NCBI GenBank assembly: GCA_035712985.1
Contig: DASTAE010000204.1
Location: forward strand, 1-39,157
Direction of reading: 5' to 3'
DNA from: Actinospica sp035712985
Lineage (GTDB): Bacteria; Actinomycetota; Actinomycetes; Streptomycetales; Catenulisporaceae
Length of the DNA: 39,157 bases
Shown piece by piece: positions 31,110 to 39,157 of the stretch (within the stretch, counting starts at the first letter, position 1; each line of letters starts with the position of its first letter). The notes below the pieces were generated by a model that saw nothing but the letters and a program-made list of their open reading frames with translations, did no database searches and was not told the origin of the DNA. The position numbers were made by a program, and so were the translations under genes.

Positions 31110-32144
31110 TCAGGCCGTGAAGAACGAGCCGAGGCCCAGGCCGCGCAGCGCCTTGCGATACGCGATCGAGCTGCGGTCCGCGGGCACGTGCACCTCGAGC
31201 TTCGGGTCGAGGGGCAGGTTCTCCGGCTTCTGCACCTCGACGATCGCCCGGTCCTCCTCGAACACGATCCGGTTGAAGTCGTAGACCCCCTGCACCGGCT
31301 GGTCGGTGTCGAAGTTCCGGCAGATCGGCGCGAACATCCGGGTCCTGCGGGCCGAGACCGGGGAGGCGGCGTTCATGATCGAGAGCCGGCCGCCCTCCGG
31401 GAAGTGCACGACGAGGGTCGCGGTGAACGGCACGTGCAGCCGGAAGTGCCGCAGCCACTGGAATCCGGGCTCGCTGCGGTCGACGACGCCGATCGGGTAG
31501 TTGCCGACCGAGCTCCAGTACTCGACCTCGAAGCCGTCGGCCGTGGCCACCGGCGCGTAGTCCGGCACGACCGGGTTGTCCGGGTTCCCGAAGGACTCGA
31601 GGTGCACGAAGCTGAAGTGCGCGACGTCCAGGAAGCCCTCGACCTGCCGCCCGGCGAAGGCCGCGATGTCGATCCACGGGCAGTTGATCCGCTGGAAGCC
31701 CTCATCGTCCCAGTGCGGGTGCGGCGGGATCTCCGGCTCGGCGTCGGCGTCCGCGGCGAGGCAGGTCCAGACGAGGCCGTAGCGCTCCACGGCCGGGTAG
31801 GTCCGCAGGTTCAGCCGCGAGGGGATCTTGGCCTGCGGATTCGCCGGGATGTCGACGCAGCGGCCCTCGGGCCCGAAGCGGAAGCCGTGGTACGCGCAGG
31901 AGATCCCCCGCCTGTCGCCCTTGCCGAGGCTCAGCGGCACGCCGCGGTGCGGGCAGATGTCGTCCGCGATCACGGCCCGCCCCTCGACGCGGTAGGCGAC
32001 GAGCGGCTGGTCCAGCAGCGTCACCCCGAGCGGCGCCTCGCCCACCTCGGTGGCGAGCGCGATCGGGTACCAGGAGCGTGCGATGATCCGCCAGTCGTCC
32101 GGATCGAAGGTGCACTCGCGGGGGAGGGTCAGCTCAGCGGGCAT
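31110..32144 (-). CDS. Rieske non-haem iron oxygenase, catalytic subunit (HpxD/VanA-like)
   Basis: A 344-aa ring-hydroxylating oxygenase of the single-component VanA-like class. The Rieske cluster ligands are C64 and H66 (CPHRG) and C83 and H86 (CAYHGF). The mononuclear iron site is at GFLDVAHFSFVH, with D173 as bridge and H176/H181 as ligands; the acidic FEEDRAIVE near the C-terminus supplies a candidate third ligand. The operon order oxygenase, reductase, uricase, with 11-nt gaps, fits HpxDE of Klebsiella, a Rieske system acting on hypoxanthine or xanthine; this is inference. Demethylation of a methylxanthine or methoxyarene is possible. ATG 32144 has GAAAGG upstream. It is divergent from a TetR gene. 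Confidence 0.9.
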   Translation of the reverse strand: MPAELTLPRECTFDPDDWRIIARSWYPIALATEVGEAPLGVTLLDQPLVAYRVEGRAVIADDICPHRGVPLSLGKGDRRGISCAYHGFRFGPEGRCVDIPANPQAKIPSRLNLRTYPAVERYGLVWTCLAADADAEPEIPPHPHWDDEGFQRINCPWIDIAAFAGRQVEGFLDVAHFSFVHLESFGNPDNPVVPDYAPVATADGFEVEYWSSVGNYPIGVVDRSEPGFQWLRHFRLHVPFTATLVVHFPEGGRLSIMNAASPVSARRTRMFAPICRNFDTDQPVQGVYDFNRIVFEEDRAIVEVQKPENLPLDPKLEVHVPADRSSIAYRKALRGLGLGSFFTA

Positions 32145-32185
32145 GGCCGGGGGCCTTTCAGCGGGTTGAGAAGGGCAGAACCGTG

Positions 32186-32205
32186 GCGCGGAATCGATCC
32201 CGCGC
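32186..32205. promoter_or_regulatory. near-perfect palindrome between Rieske operon and TetR gene
   Basis: GCGCGG-AATCGATC-CCGCGC is a 20-bp dyad with a single mismatched pair, 42 nt upstream of the Rieske start codon. It is a candidate operator for the divergently encoded TetR protein. The rest of the 226-nt intergenic region (32145-32370) shows a second dyad at 32329 and no gene. Confidence 0.4.
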
Positions 32206-32328
32206 TCAGCTGCCGTGCGCCACCCGCCCCCGGGTCCAGGCCACCCGGCGGATCTGCTGCAAGGTGCGCCCGCTGTTCATGGCCCAGAACCTACAAACCC
32301 GCTGTTTCGCCCGCGCGTCCCGTTCGTT

Positions 32329-32364
32329 GCACGCCGATTTCCCGCGTGCCCTTCGCGCTAGTCT
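32329..32364 (+). promoter_or_regulatory. dyad and leaderless -10 in front of the TetR gene
   Basis: GCACGC (32329-32334) and GCGTGC (32344-32349) form a perfect inverted repeat with a 9-nt centre, about where a -35 region would lie. TAGTCT (32359-32364) fits a -10 box; six bases later comes the ATG of the TetR gene, which has no Shine-Dalgarno sequence. A leaderless, autorepressed message is the simplest reading. Confidence 0.45.
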
Positions 32365-32370
32365 GGGGCG

Positions 32371-32952
32371 ATGACCGCAGCGAAGGCCGAGCGTGAACGG
32401 CTGCTCGACCTCTGCGCCGACTACGTGCTCGCCCACGGGGTCGCCGCCCTGACCCTGCGCGGCCTGGCCGCCGCGATCGGCTCGAACAACCGGATGCTGC
32501 TGTACTACTTCGGCAGCAAGGAGCAGCTGACCATGGACGCGCTGGTCGCCGCGGGCTCCCGGTTCCCGCGCTTCAGCAGCCTCTCGCACGACCTGCGGAC
32601 CAGCCCGGCGCCCCTGGAGTCGCGGCTGTTCGAGGCCTGGGACGGGATCTCGGCCGCCGAGAACCGGCCGTTCGCGCGGCTGTTCTTCGAGGTCTTCGGG
32701 CTGGCCGTGAACCGCCCGGATGTGTACGGCGCCTGGCTGGAGCGCGTCGCGCGCGATCTGGTGGCCGACGTCGCGGCGACCTTCGAGCGCGAGGGCGTGC
32801 GGCCGGCTCCCGCGGAGGTCCTCGCCCGCGAGCTGGTCGCCTGTTGGCGCGGACTGCAGATGGACCTGCTCGGCTCCAGCGACGAGCGCCGCGCCCACCT
32901 CGCCGCGCAGGCCGCCGTCGAGTCCGTCTGCGCGCGCGTCGCCGGCATCTGA
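32371..32952 (+). CDS. TetR family transcriptional regulator
   Basis: A 193-aa repressor. The N-terminal HTH (about 8-55) reads RLLDLCADYVLAHGVAALTLRGLAAAIGSNNRMLLYYFGSKEQL, the standard TetR fold with the YYFGSKE signature. The C-terminal domain is helical, with FEVFGLAVNRPDVYGAWLERV, and is not diagnostic for a ligand. It is divergent from the Rieske/reductase/uricase operon, and two dyads lie in the shared intergenic region, so repression of that operon is the likely role. ATG 32371 appears leaderless. The PhyH-family gene starts 101 nt after its stop, with its own promoter. Confidence 0.92.
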   Translation: MTAAKAERERLLDLCADYVLAHGVAALTLRGLAAAIGSNNRMLLYYFGSKEQLTMDALVAAGSRFPRFSSLSHDLRTSPAPLESRLFEAWDGISAAENRPFARLFFEVFGLAVNRPDVYGAWLERVARDLVADVAATFEREGVRPAPAEVLARELVACWRGLQMDLLGSSDERRAHLAAQAAVESVCARVAGI

Positions 32953-33017
32953 ACCAACCGATTCATCGTAGTCGTGTTAACGCCGCATCAAATCCCTATG
33001 AGCTGCGTGATCCTCCA

Positions 33018-33053
33018 TTGACCGGCTATGAATCGGGTGGTTCACTCCGTCGT
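33018..33053 (+). promoter_or_regulatory. candidate leaderless promoter of the PhyH-family gene
   Basis: TTGACC (33018-33023), a 17-nt spacer, TTCACT (33041-33046) and 7 nt lead directly to ATG 33054. The start codon has no Shine-Dalgarno sequence. The geometry predicts transcription starting at or within a base or two of the ATG. Confidence 0.45.
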
Positions 33054-33902
33054 ATGGATACCCTCAACGAACCCGGAGTCTTCGACGCGGCCGACCGCGA
33101 CGGCATTCGCTGGTACTACCAGATGCACGGCTACGCGGTGGTGCGCGGCCTGTTCACCGCGGAGCACTTCGACCGGATGGAGGCAGAGTGCGTCGACGCG
33201 CAGTCCCGCGTCGTCGCCGGAGAGCTACCCGCGCGCCACGGCTCGACCAAGTACCTCGACGACGCGGCGAAAGCCGAGAAGTTCGCGAACTACGTCGAGC
33301 ACGTCACCGAGATCGCGCCCTCCGTGCACGAGGCCGTCACCGACGAGCGCCTGCTGACCATCCTGCGCGACCTGCTCGGCGGCGAGATCTGGTTCGGCGG
33401 CGACGTCCAGTCCGGCGTCGTCTACCAGGACGCGCGGCCCGGCCGGGAGTCCGGCTACACCCGGATCGGATGGCACTCGGACTGGCAGGCGAGTCCGAGC
33501 ATGGACATCTGGCCGGCCACCTCGGTCACCCTGCACATCGACGAGACCAGCCCCTGCAACGGCTTCCTGCGCGTCGTGCCGGGCAGCCACCTGTGGGCCA
33601 CGCCCGCGCCCTATCGCAACGTCAACAACGTCGAGGTGCCGGACACCGCGCGCCCCTCCGGAGGCAGGACCCTGGCCCCGCCGCCGTTCCCGATGCCGCT
33701 CGCCTTCGAGAAGATCCGCGGTGAGATCGCCGTCTACGCTGAGCGCGGCGACGTGCTGCTGCACGACTGCTACCTGTGGCACTCCGCGACGCGCGCCACC
33801 GACGACCGGGCCACGCGCCGCCATCTGCGCGGCAGCTACTTCGCCGGCGTCAGGCCCGCGTCCGACGCTCAGGGCGAGTTCATCAAGAACGCCGCCCGCT
33901 GA
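33054..33902 (+). CDS. phytanoyl-CoA dioxygenase (PhyH) family 2-oxoglutarate/Fe(II) oxygenase
   Basis: A 282-aa double-stranded beta-helix oxygenase. The iron ligands are H and D of WHSDWQAS and a distal His in DCYLWHSATRAT. The Arg that would bind 2-oxoglutarate is in RRHLRGSYF. NGFLRVVPGSHLW is the typical family strand. PhyH-family enzymes hydroxylate very varied substrates (fatty acyl-CoA, ectoine, secondary metabolites), so the substrate cannot be named. ATG 33054 is preferred over the longer frame, which would overlap the TetR gene. The gene appears monocistronic: 138 nt with no supported gene separate it from the ABC exporter, which has its own ribosome site. Confidence 0.88.
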   Translation: MDTLNEPGVFDAADRDGIRWYYQMHGYAVVRGLFTAEHFDRMEAECVDAQSRVVAGELPARHGSTKYLDDAAKAEKFANYVEHVTEIAPSVHEAVTDERLLTILRDLLGGEIWFGGDVQSGVVYQDARPGRESGYTRIGWHSDWQASPSMDIWPATSVTLHIDETSPCNGFLRVVPGSHLWATPAPYRNVNNVEVPDTARPSGGRTLAPPPFPMPLAFEKIRGEIAVYAERGDVLLHDCYLWHSATRATDDRATRRHLRGSYFAGVRPASDAQGEFIKNAAR

Positions 33903-34040
33903 GAAACACCGCCGATTTGGCCAAGCCTTGACGCGAGTCACAGAATCCATCGCCGCTGCGCCCTCTCGTGTTCCCTCGGCGTTCAATCTGCGCCCATAGG
34001 TTCCTGAAGGCCGGCCGAGAGCCGGCTGAGAGAGGGGCTC

Positions 34041-34991
34041 ATGGACACGACCGTCGCGGTACGCGGGCGCGGGATCACCAAGGTCTTCGGTGACGTCGTC
34101 GCGCTCGATCACATCGATGTCAACGTGGCGAAGGGTCAGATCCACGGGCTGGTCGGCCCGAACGGCGCCGGGAAGACGACGCTGCTCGGGCTGCTGCTCG
34201 GCCTGGCCGTCGCCGACGAGGGGACGCTGGAGATCCTCGGCGCCCCGGTCGGCCGCGCCCTCGCGGCGCCCGACGGGGTCTCCGGCTTCGTCGACGGCCC
34301 CGGCCTCTACCCGACGCTCACCGCGAAGCAGAACCTCGCGGCCCTCGCCCGGCTGCGCCGCCGTGACGCGCGCGGCGCCGACGTGGACGCCGCCCTGGCC
34401 GAGGTCGGGCTGACCGAGGTCGCCGACGACAAGGTCCGCGGCTTCTCGCTCGGCATGCGCCAGCGCCTCGGCCTCGCCGCCGCGCTGCTCACCAAGCCGC
34501 GACTGCTGGTCCTCGACGAGCCGGCCAACGGCCTTGACCCCTCCGGCAAGAAGCACGTGCACGGCGTGCTGAGCCGGCTGGCCGCCGAAGGCGTCACGGT
34601 GATCCTCTCCAGCCACCGCATGGACGACCTCGAGGCGCTGTGCTCGGAGGTCACCATCCTGGCGACCGGCCGCGTCGTCTTCTCCGGCCCGCTGAACAAG
34701 CTCTCCGACGAGAACCGCGAGCTGGACTACCGGCTGCGCGCCTCCGACGCGACCGCCGCCCGCGCCGTCGCGCTCGAGACCCCCGGCATCCGGGTCGTCG
34801 AGGACTCCGACGCCGTGGCCCGCGGCGACAACGAAGTCATCGTCGTCCGCGGCCAGGTCTCAGCCCTCGACGAACTGGTCGCGCGCGTCGTGCGCGCCGA
34901 GGTCGCGGTGCGCGAGCTCGCGCCGGTCGTCTCGCCGCTGGAAGCCGCGTTCCTCGCCCTCACCGAGCCCGAGCCGGAGGCCGCCCGATGA
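34041..34991 (+). CDS. ABC-2-type exporter ATP-binding protein
   Basis: A 316-aa ATPase. Walker A GPNGAGKTT, signature FSLGMRQRLGLAAAL, Walker B LLVLDEPANGLDP and H-loop SSHRMDDLE are intact. The C-terminal domain of about 90 residues is the kind seen in DrrA/BcrA-type exporters. It should power the membrane protein encoded next. ATG 34041 is preceded by GAGAGGGG; upstream, GGCCGGC and GCCGGCT form a small inverted repeat at the end of the intergenic region. It overlaps the permease gene by 4 nt (ATGA). The cargo is unknown. Confidence 0.92.
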   Translation: MDTTVAVRGRGITKVFGDVVALDHIDVNVAKGQIHGLVGPNGAGKTTLLGLLLGLAVADEGTLEILGAPVGRALAAPDGVSGFVDGPGLYPTLTAKQNLAALARLRRRDARGADVDAALAEVGLTEVADDKVRGFSLGMRQRLGLAAALLTKPRLLVLDEPANGLDPSGKKHVHGVLSRLAAEGVTVILSSHRMDDLEALCSEVTILATGRVVFSGPLNKLSDENRELDYRLRASDATAARAVALETPGIRVVEDSDAVARGDNEVIVVRGQVSALDELVARVVRAEVAVRELAPVVSPLEAAFLALTEPEPEAAR

Positions 34992-36358
34992 CCACCGCGA
35001 CCGTCATCGAGCAGGAGCCGGCCGCCGAGATCCCGCCCGCGCCCGCCCCGCCGGTCCCGCTCGGCAGCGCGCTGCGCTTCGAGCTGGTCAAGCTGTTCTC
35101 ACCGTGGCGGACGCGGCTGCTGGTCCTCATCTGCTGGCTCGGCCCCGGACTGCTCATCTTCGCGATCAAGCAGCAGGCCACGCTGCCCTCCGACACCCTG
35201 TTCGGCCGCTGGATGCACGCGAGCGGCTGGGCCGCCGCGCTGGTCGGGCTCGGCCTGTCCGGCACCTGGGGCCTGCCGCTGGTCACCTCCCTCGTCTCCG
35301 GGGACGTATTCGCCTCCGAGGACCGGATCGGCACCTGGCGGCACCTGCTCGTCGCGGTCCGCTCGCCGCGCCGCATCTTCGCCGCCAAGGCCCTGGCGAG
35401 CCTGACCGCCCTCCTGGTGCTGATGGTCGGCCTGGCCGCGTCCAGCATCCTCGGCGGTGTGCTCGCGGTCGGGAACACGACCATGGTCGGCGTCGACGGG
35501 CACGCGATCTCGCCCGCCGACGCGGTCGGCGGCGTCCTGATCGCCTGGGCCGCCGCGCTGGCCCCCACGCTCGCGCTGGCCGCGATCGGCCTGCTCGGCT
35601 CCGTCGCGCTCGGCCGCTCGCCGATGGGCCTGCTGCTCCCGATGATCGTCGCCTTCGGCATGCAGCTGGCGCAGATGCTGCCGCTGCCCGTGCCGCTGCG
35701 CCTCGCGCTGCCGGGCTACGCGTACATCTCCTGGAACGGCCTGTTCGCCGAGCCCCGGCAGGTCGGTCCGCTGCTGATCGGCGTCGCGGTCAGCCTCGTC
35801 TGGGCGATCGCCGCGACCGCGCTGGCGTACGCGATCTTCCTGCGCCGCGACTTCACCAACCTCACCAACGACGGCGCCGGACGCAGGGTCCTGACCCTCG
35901 GCGTGCTGCCGATGCTCGCCGTGTTCGCGGTCACCGTCGGCGTCGTCGCCGCCGCGACCGGGGCCACCGGCTCCGGCATCGACCAGGCCAAGCTGCAGCA
36001 GTCCGTAGCCGTCGACTTCGCGCACCTCTACCGGCTGCAGGAGGCGGAGCTCAACCGTCCGCCGGTCACCGAGGCGCAGCTCGGCGCCACGGCCGCCTGC
36101 GTGAAGAGCGAGGGGATCACCGCGCAGGAGGGCCCGGGCAACGACTGGCGCTGCACGGTCTCCTGGAGCGTGCCGGGCGCGACCGTGACCGGCCAGGCCA
36201 TCTACCAACTCGACGTCAATCCCAACGGACGGTACATCGCCGACGGCGATGGACCGGTGGAAGTGAACGGCTTCTTCCTCGTGCACACCGCGCGCGGGGA
36301 CGTGCCGAATCCACTCTGGCAGTTCGACGGCATCGTCGACCTGCTTCCTACTCACTAA
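34988..36358 (+). CDS. ABC-2-type permease with C-terminal extracytoplasmic domain
   Basis: A 456-aa membrane protein. After a Pro/Ala-rich cytoplasmic start (1-about 28) come about six hydrophobic segments between 45 and 325, including LLVLICWLGPGLLIFAI, AAALVGLGLSGTWGLPLVTSLV and VLPMLAVFAVTVGVVAAATG. The last about 130 residues are soluble, with two Cys (AACVKSEG and WRCTVSW) that could form a disulphide outside the cell; ABC-2 permeases usually lack such a domain. ATG 34988 overlaps the ATPase stop. The secreted YncE/phosphoesterase gene begins 11 nt after its stop, so the exporter may serve or sense the same surface process. Confidence 0.86.
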   Translation: MTTATVIEQEPAAEIPPAPAPPVPLGSALRFELVKLFSPWRTRLLVLICWLGPGLLIFAIKQQATLPSDTLFGRWMHASGWAAALVGLGLSGTWGLPLVTSLVSGDVFASEDRIGTWRHLLVAVRSPRRIFAAKALASLTALLVLMVGLAASSILGGVLAVGNTTMVGVDGHAISPADAVGGVLIAWAAALAPTLALAAIGLLGSVALGRSPMGLLLPMIVAFGMQLAQMLPLPVPLRLALPGYAYISWNGLFAEPRQVGPLLIGVAVSLVWAIAATALAYAIFLRRDFTNLTNDGAGRRVLTLGVLPMLAVFAVTVGVVAAATGATGSGIDQAKLQQSVAVDFAHLYRLQEAELNRPPVTEAQLGATAACVKSEGITAQEGPGNDWRCTVSWSVPGATVTGQAIYQLDVNPNGRYIADGDGPVEVNGFFLVHTARGDVPNPLWQFDGIVDLLPTH

Positions 36359-36369
36359 AGGAAAACTCG

Positions 36370-39123
36370 ATGCAGGTAACGCGCCGTAAGCTGCCGAAGG
36401 GGAACGCCTTCGTTCCCCCCGCCGGCCTGGGCCGCGGCCGCATGGCCAAGGTGAGCGTCGTCGCCGCCGCACTCGTCCTGACCGGGGCCGGCGTCGGCTC
36501 CGCCTCGACGATCCAGTTCGGCACCCAGCAGGTCGGTCAGCAGACCTCGAAGGGCGAGGTCATCTCGAGCGACCAGTACATCAACCCGATCGGCACCCGC
36601 CTGGTCATCCCGAACGGGAAGATCATGGGTGCCACCGTCAGCCCCGACGGCACGCACGTCGCCGCGACCGTCGCAGACGGCGGCGCCGCGCTGGTGATCA
36701 TCGACCTGCGCAGCTACCAGGTCGAGCAGGTCATCGGCGCCTCGACCACCGCGAACCTGCAGATCAGCGGCAACGACGTGGGCCAGACCTCGCCGACCTA
36801 CTCGCCCGACGGCACGCAGCTGTGGATACCGCGGGCCAACGGCTACACCAAGTTCACCGTCCCCTCGACCGGCCTGCTGTCCAGCCCGGTCGACGTCGCG
36901 ATCCCGGCGGCGGGCTCCGAGCAGGCGCTGTCCGGCAAGGCCGTGTTCTCGGGCGACGGCTCGACCGTATACGCCGCGGTCAACGGCCAGAACACCGTCG
37001 TCGCGATCAACACGACCACGGACGCCATCACGCAGACCTGGAACACCGGCGTCGCCCCGCGCGGCATCGCGCTGGTCAACGGCAAGCTCTACGTCAGCAA
37101 CGAGGGCGGCCGCACCGCCACCGCCGCCGACGCGACGATGAACTCCTACGGCACCGACGTGGTCGCGAACGGGCAGACCGGCGCCTCCACCACCGGCACC
37201 GTCAGCGTCATCGACACGACCGACCCGTCGGCCGCCGTCGGCAGCATCGCCGTCGGCCTGCACCCGACCGCCGTCTACGCGCAGGGCGACACGGTCTTCG
37301 TCGCGAACACCGACAGCAACACCGTCTCGGTGATCGACGCGAAGAAGAACAAGGTCGTCCAGACGATCTCGACCCAGCCGTGGCCCGAGGCCTCGATCGG
37401 CTACGAGCCGGACGCCGTCACGATGACCGCCGACGGCCACCTGCTGGTCAGCCTCGGCCGGGCCAACGCGGTCGCCGTCTACAAGTTCACCTCGGCCCAG
37501 CAGCCGGCCGCCTACGTGGGCCTGCTGCCGACCGACTACTTCCCCGCGGACCTGTTCGCCGAGGGCAACCAGGTGGTTGTCGCCAACACCCGCGGCATCG
37601 ACGCGCTGCGTCCGACCGTCGCGGCCGGGCACAACACGCACGACACCACCAGCAGCCTGACCCGCTTCAACCTGCCGAGCGACCAGGTGATCCGGTCCTA
37701 CACGGCCAAGGTCTTCAAGTACGACGGCTGGACGCCCGGCTCCGTGCAGTACGCGAAGAGCAAGACCGCGAAGGCCGTCCCGGTGCCGGCCCGGATCGGC
37801 CTGCCGTCGACGATCAAGCACGTCTTCCTGATCGTCGACGAGAACCGGACCTACGACCAGGTCTTCGGCGACCTCCCGCAGGGCAACGGCGACTCCGCGC
37901 TGACCCAGTTCGGCGAGGCCGTCACCCCGAACAAGCACGCGCTGGCCGAGCAGTTCGGGCTCTACGACAACTTCTACGACGTCGGCACCAACTCCGCCGA
38001 GGGACACAACTGGCTGATGCAGGCGGACGACCCCGAGTACACCGAGTCCAGCGCGGGCGAGTACACCCGCAGCTACGACACGGAGGACGACGTCCTCGGC
38101 CACCAGTCCTCCGGCTTCATCTGGACCGGCGCCGAGGCCGCGGGCAAGACCGTGCGCGACTACGGCGAGTTCGACTCCTTCGAGACCAAGCCGGCCGGCG
38201 GCACCTGGCAGAACTACTACTGCGAGACCTCGGCCGTGGCCGCGGGCACCCCGAGCCAGTACCCGATCACCGAGGGCTCGGCGATCCCGTCGCTCAACGC
38301 CGTGACCGACCCGGCCTTCCCGCAGTTCGACAACGCGGTGCCGGACACCTACAAGGCCGCGATCTGGCAGCAGGACTTCGCGAAGAACGGCCCGGCCGCC
38401 CTCAACATGTTCTGGCTGTCCAACGACCACACCGGCGGCTCGGCCAGCCCCACCGCCGCGGTCGCCGACAACGACCTCGCGGTCGGCCAGATCGTGGACA
38501 CGATCTCGCACAGCCAGTACTGGAAGGACTCGGCGATCTTCGTCGTCGAGGACGACTCGCAGGCCGGCCTCGACCACGTGGACGGCCACCGAGCCCCGGT
38601 CGAGGTCATCAGCCCGTGGGCCCAGCACGGCACCGTGGACGACCGCTACTACTCGCAGATCGAGATGGTCCGCACCATCGAGCAGATCCTCGGGATCCAC
38701 CCGATGAACCAGCTCGACGCCGCGGCGACGCCGATGTACACGGCCTTCACCGCGAAGCCGAACTACGCGCCGTACAACGTGGTGCCGAACCAGACCTCGC
38801 TGACCCTCGGCGTCTCCCCGACCCCGTCCTGCGGCGCGAACGTCCCGGCCGGCCAGACCACCGCGTCCGTCGCCAAGGCGAACGCGGCGGCCACCGCGGT
38901 CCCGGCCGCCGAGGCCTCGGTGGCCGCGCAGTGGAAGGCCTGGGCCGCGCACCAGCACCTGGTCGGCCCGGGCGCCGTCCCGGACTACGCCGACCCGGAG
39001 CAGATGAACCGGTACACCTACTACCAGACCACCGGCTGGACCAAGCCGTACCCGGGCGACAAGAAGATCTACGCGCCCAACGACGTCCCCGGCGCCTTCA
39101 TCCCGTCGGCCGACGCCAACTAG
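36370..39123 (+). CDS. secreted YncE-like beta-propeller fused to alkaline-phosphatase-fold phosphoesterase
   Basis: A 917-aa exported protein. A basic start and hydrophobic stretch (about 25-46, ending GSAS) make a signal peptide. Residues about 60-460 are a YncE-type beta-propeller, with repeats such as GATVSPDGTHVAATV, PTYSPDGTQLWIP, GIALVNGKLYVSNEGG and TVFVANTDSNTVSVID. From about 480 to 790 is a phosphoesterase of the PLC/acid-phosphatase kind: IVDENRTYDQVFGD (D490, N492, T494), GTNSAEGHNW, SNDHTGG, and VVEDDSQAGLDHVDGHRAP (D728, D729, H736, H740), the metal-ligand set of the alkaline phosphatase superfamily. An Ala-rich tail follows. ATG 36370 has AAAGGAA upstream and lies 11 nt after the permease stop. 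The target ester is unknown. The last 34 bases of the window hold only a repeated TCGCTAG. Confidence 0.9.
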   Translation: MQVTRRKLPKGNAFVPPAGLGRGRMAKVSVVAAALVLTGAGVGSASTIQFGTQQVGQQTSKGEVISSDQYINPIGTRLVIPNGKIMGATVSPDGTHVAATVADGGAALVIIDLRSYQVEQVIGASTTANLQISGNDVGQTSPTYSPDGTQLWIPRANGYTKFTVPSTGLLSSPVDVAIPAAGSEQALSGKAVFSGDGSTVYAAVNGQNTVVAINTTTDAITQTWNTGVAPRGIALVNGKLYVSNEGGRTATAADATMNSYGTDVVANGQTGASTTGTVSVIDTTDPSAAVGSIAVGLHPTAVYAQGDTVFVANTDSNTVSVIDAKKNKVVQTISTQPWPEASIGYEPDAVTMTADGHLLVSLGRANAVAVYKFTSAQQPAAYVGLLPTDYFPADLFAEGNQVVVANTRGIDALRPTVAAGHNTHDTTSSLTRFNLPSDQVIRSYTAKVFKYDGWTPGSVQYAKSKTAKAVPVPARIGLPSTIKHVFLIVDENRTYDQVFGDLPQGNGDSALTQFGEAVTPNKHALAEQFGLYDNFYDVGTNSAEGHNWLMQADDPEYTESSAGEYTRSYDTEDDVLGHQSSGFIWTGAEAAGKTVRDYGEFDSFETKPAGGTWQNYYCETSAVAAGTPSQYPITEGSAIPSLNAVTDPAFPQFDNAVPDTYKAAIWQQDFAKNGPAALNMFWLSNDHTGGSASPTAAVADNDLAVGQIVDTISHSQYWKDSAIFVVEDDSQAGLDHVDGHRAPVEVISPWAQHGTVDDRYYSQIEMVRTIEQILGIHPMNQLDAAATPMYTAFTAKPNYAPYNVVPNQTSLTLGVSPTPSCGANVPAGQTTASVAKANAAATAVPAAEASVAAQWKAWAAHQHLVGPGAVPDYADPEQMNRYTYYQTTGWTKPYPGDKKIYAPNDVPGAFIPSADAN

Positions 39124-39157
39124 CAGGCAGCTGGTCGGTCGCTAGCCGATCGCTAGT

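Noticed and set aside
35099..36472. 457-aa minus-strand frame opposite the ABC permease
   Set aside because: Charged, repetitive Arg/Gly/Asp/Glu composition without motif; the plus strand carries clear membrane segments and coupled starts.
36355..38958. 867-aa minus-strand frame opposite the YncE/phosphoesterase gene
   Set aside because: A mirror of a strongly supported gene; Val/Gly/Arg/Asp-rich low complexity, no domain.

Overview
The window is about 39 kb of very GC-rich actinobacterial DNA. The signs are strong G/C at third codon positions, many GTG starts, ATGA/GTGA gene overlaps, a WXG100 secretion substrate, two transmembrane Ser/Thr kinases, and IclR, TetR, RpiR and PucR-type regulators. 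A filamentous actinomycete near Streptomyces or Catenulispora fits; the sequence alone does not fix the genus. I see no rRNA, tRNA, CRISPR array, insertion sequence or phage gene.

Layout. (1) 1-1769: the tail of an ArsR-type regulator and a PucR-like regulator read leftward, with three phased repeats at its 5' end. (2) 2044-6433: a five-gene polymorphic-toxin operon. It holds a WXG100 protein, a 630-aa toxin ending in an RNase A-like domain of the CdiA-CT type, a 381-aa unknown protein, a 98-aa protein that looks like a truncated copy of the toxin's own catalytic domain, and a protein with two CdiI-type immunity domains. (3) 6533-9190: a receptor-type Ser/Thr kinase, a 47-aa membrane peptide and a dienoyl-CoA-isomerase-like crotonase. 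(4) 9205-13709, leftward: an SDR, an FAD aromatic hydroxylase and a PAS-PAS-GGDEF-EAL protein, the last two overlapping by 4 nt. (5) 13950-17757, leftward: a stand-alone IF-1 gene, a second Ser/Thr kinase overlapping a small membrane protein with a similar ectodomain, and a BioF2-like acetyltransferase.

(6) 17785-23416 is an IclR-controlled catabolic unit. CaiB-type CoA transferase plus a short citrate-synthase-fold lyase read left. LigB/LigA-like extradiol dioxygenase plus an amidohydrolase read right. The IclR gene lies between them. The same palindrome CGGACA-N2-TGTCCG sits at both promoters. (7) 23483-29216: formamidase, the stump of an FAD oxidoreductase, an NMT1-type ABC importer (lipoprotein, ATPase, two permeases) and an RpiR regulator. 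A GAAA-N6-TTTC palindrome precedes both transcription units. (8) 29228-32952: a tight Rieske oxygenase / reductase / uricase operon, best read as hypoxanthine/xanthine-to-urate oxidation of the HpxDE type followed by uricase, with a divergent TetR gene. (9) 33054-39123: a PhyH-family 2-oxoglutarate oxygenase, then an ABC exporter coupled to a 917-aa secreted YncE/phosphoesterase fusion.

The most unusual region is the toxin operon. The predicted catalytically dead toxin-domain paralogue sits where an immunity gene is expected, beside a duplicated CdiI protein. Second is the IclR unit, which joins ring cleavage to a CoA-transferase/lyase pair. Product calls rest on motifs I could read in the translations; pathway assignments are inference.
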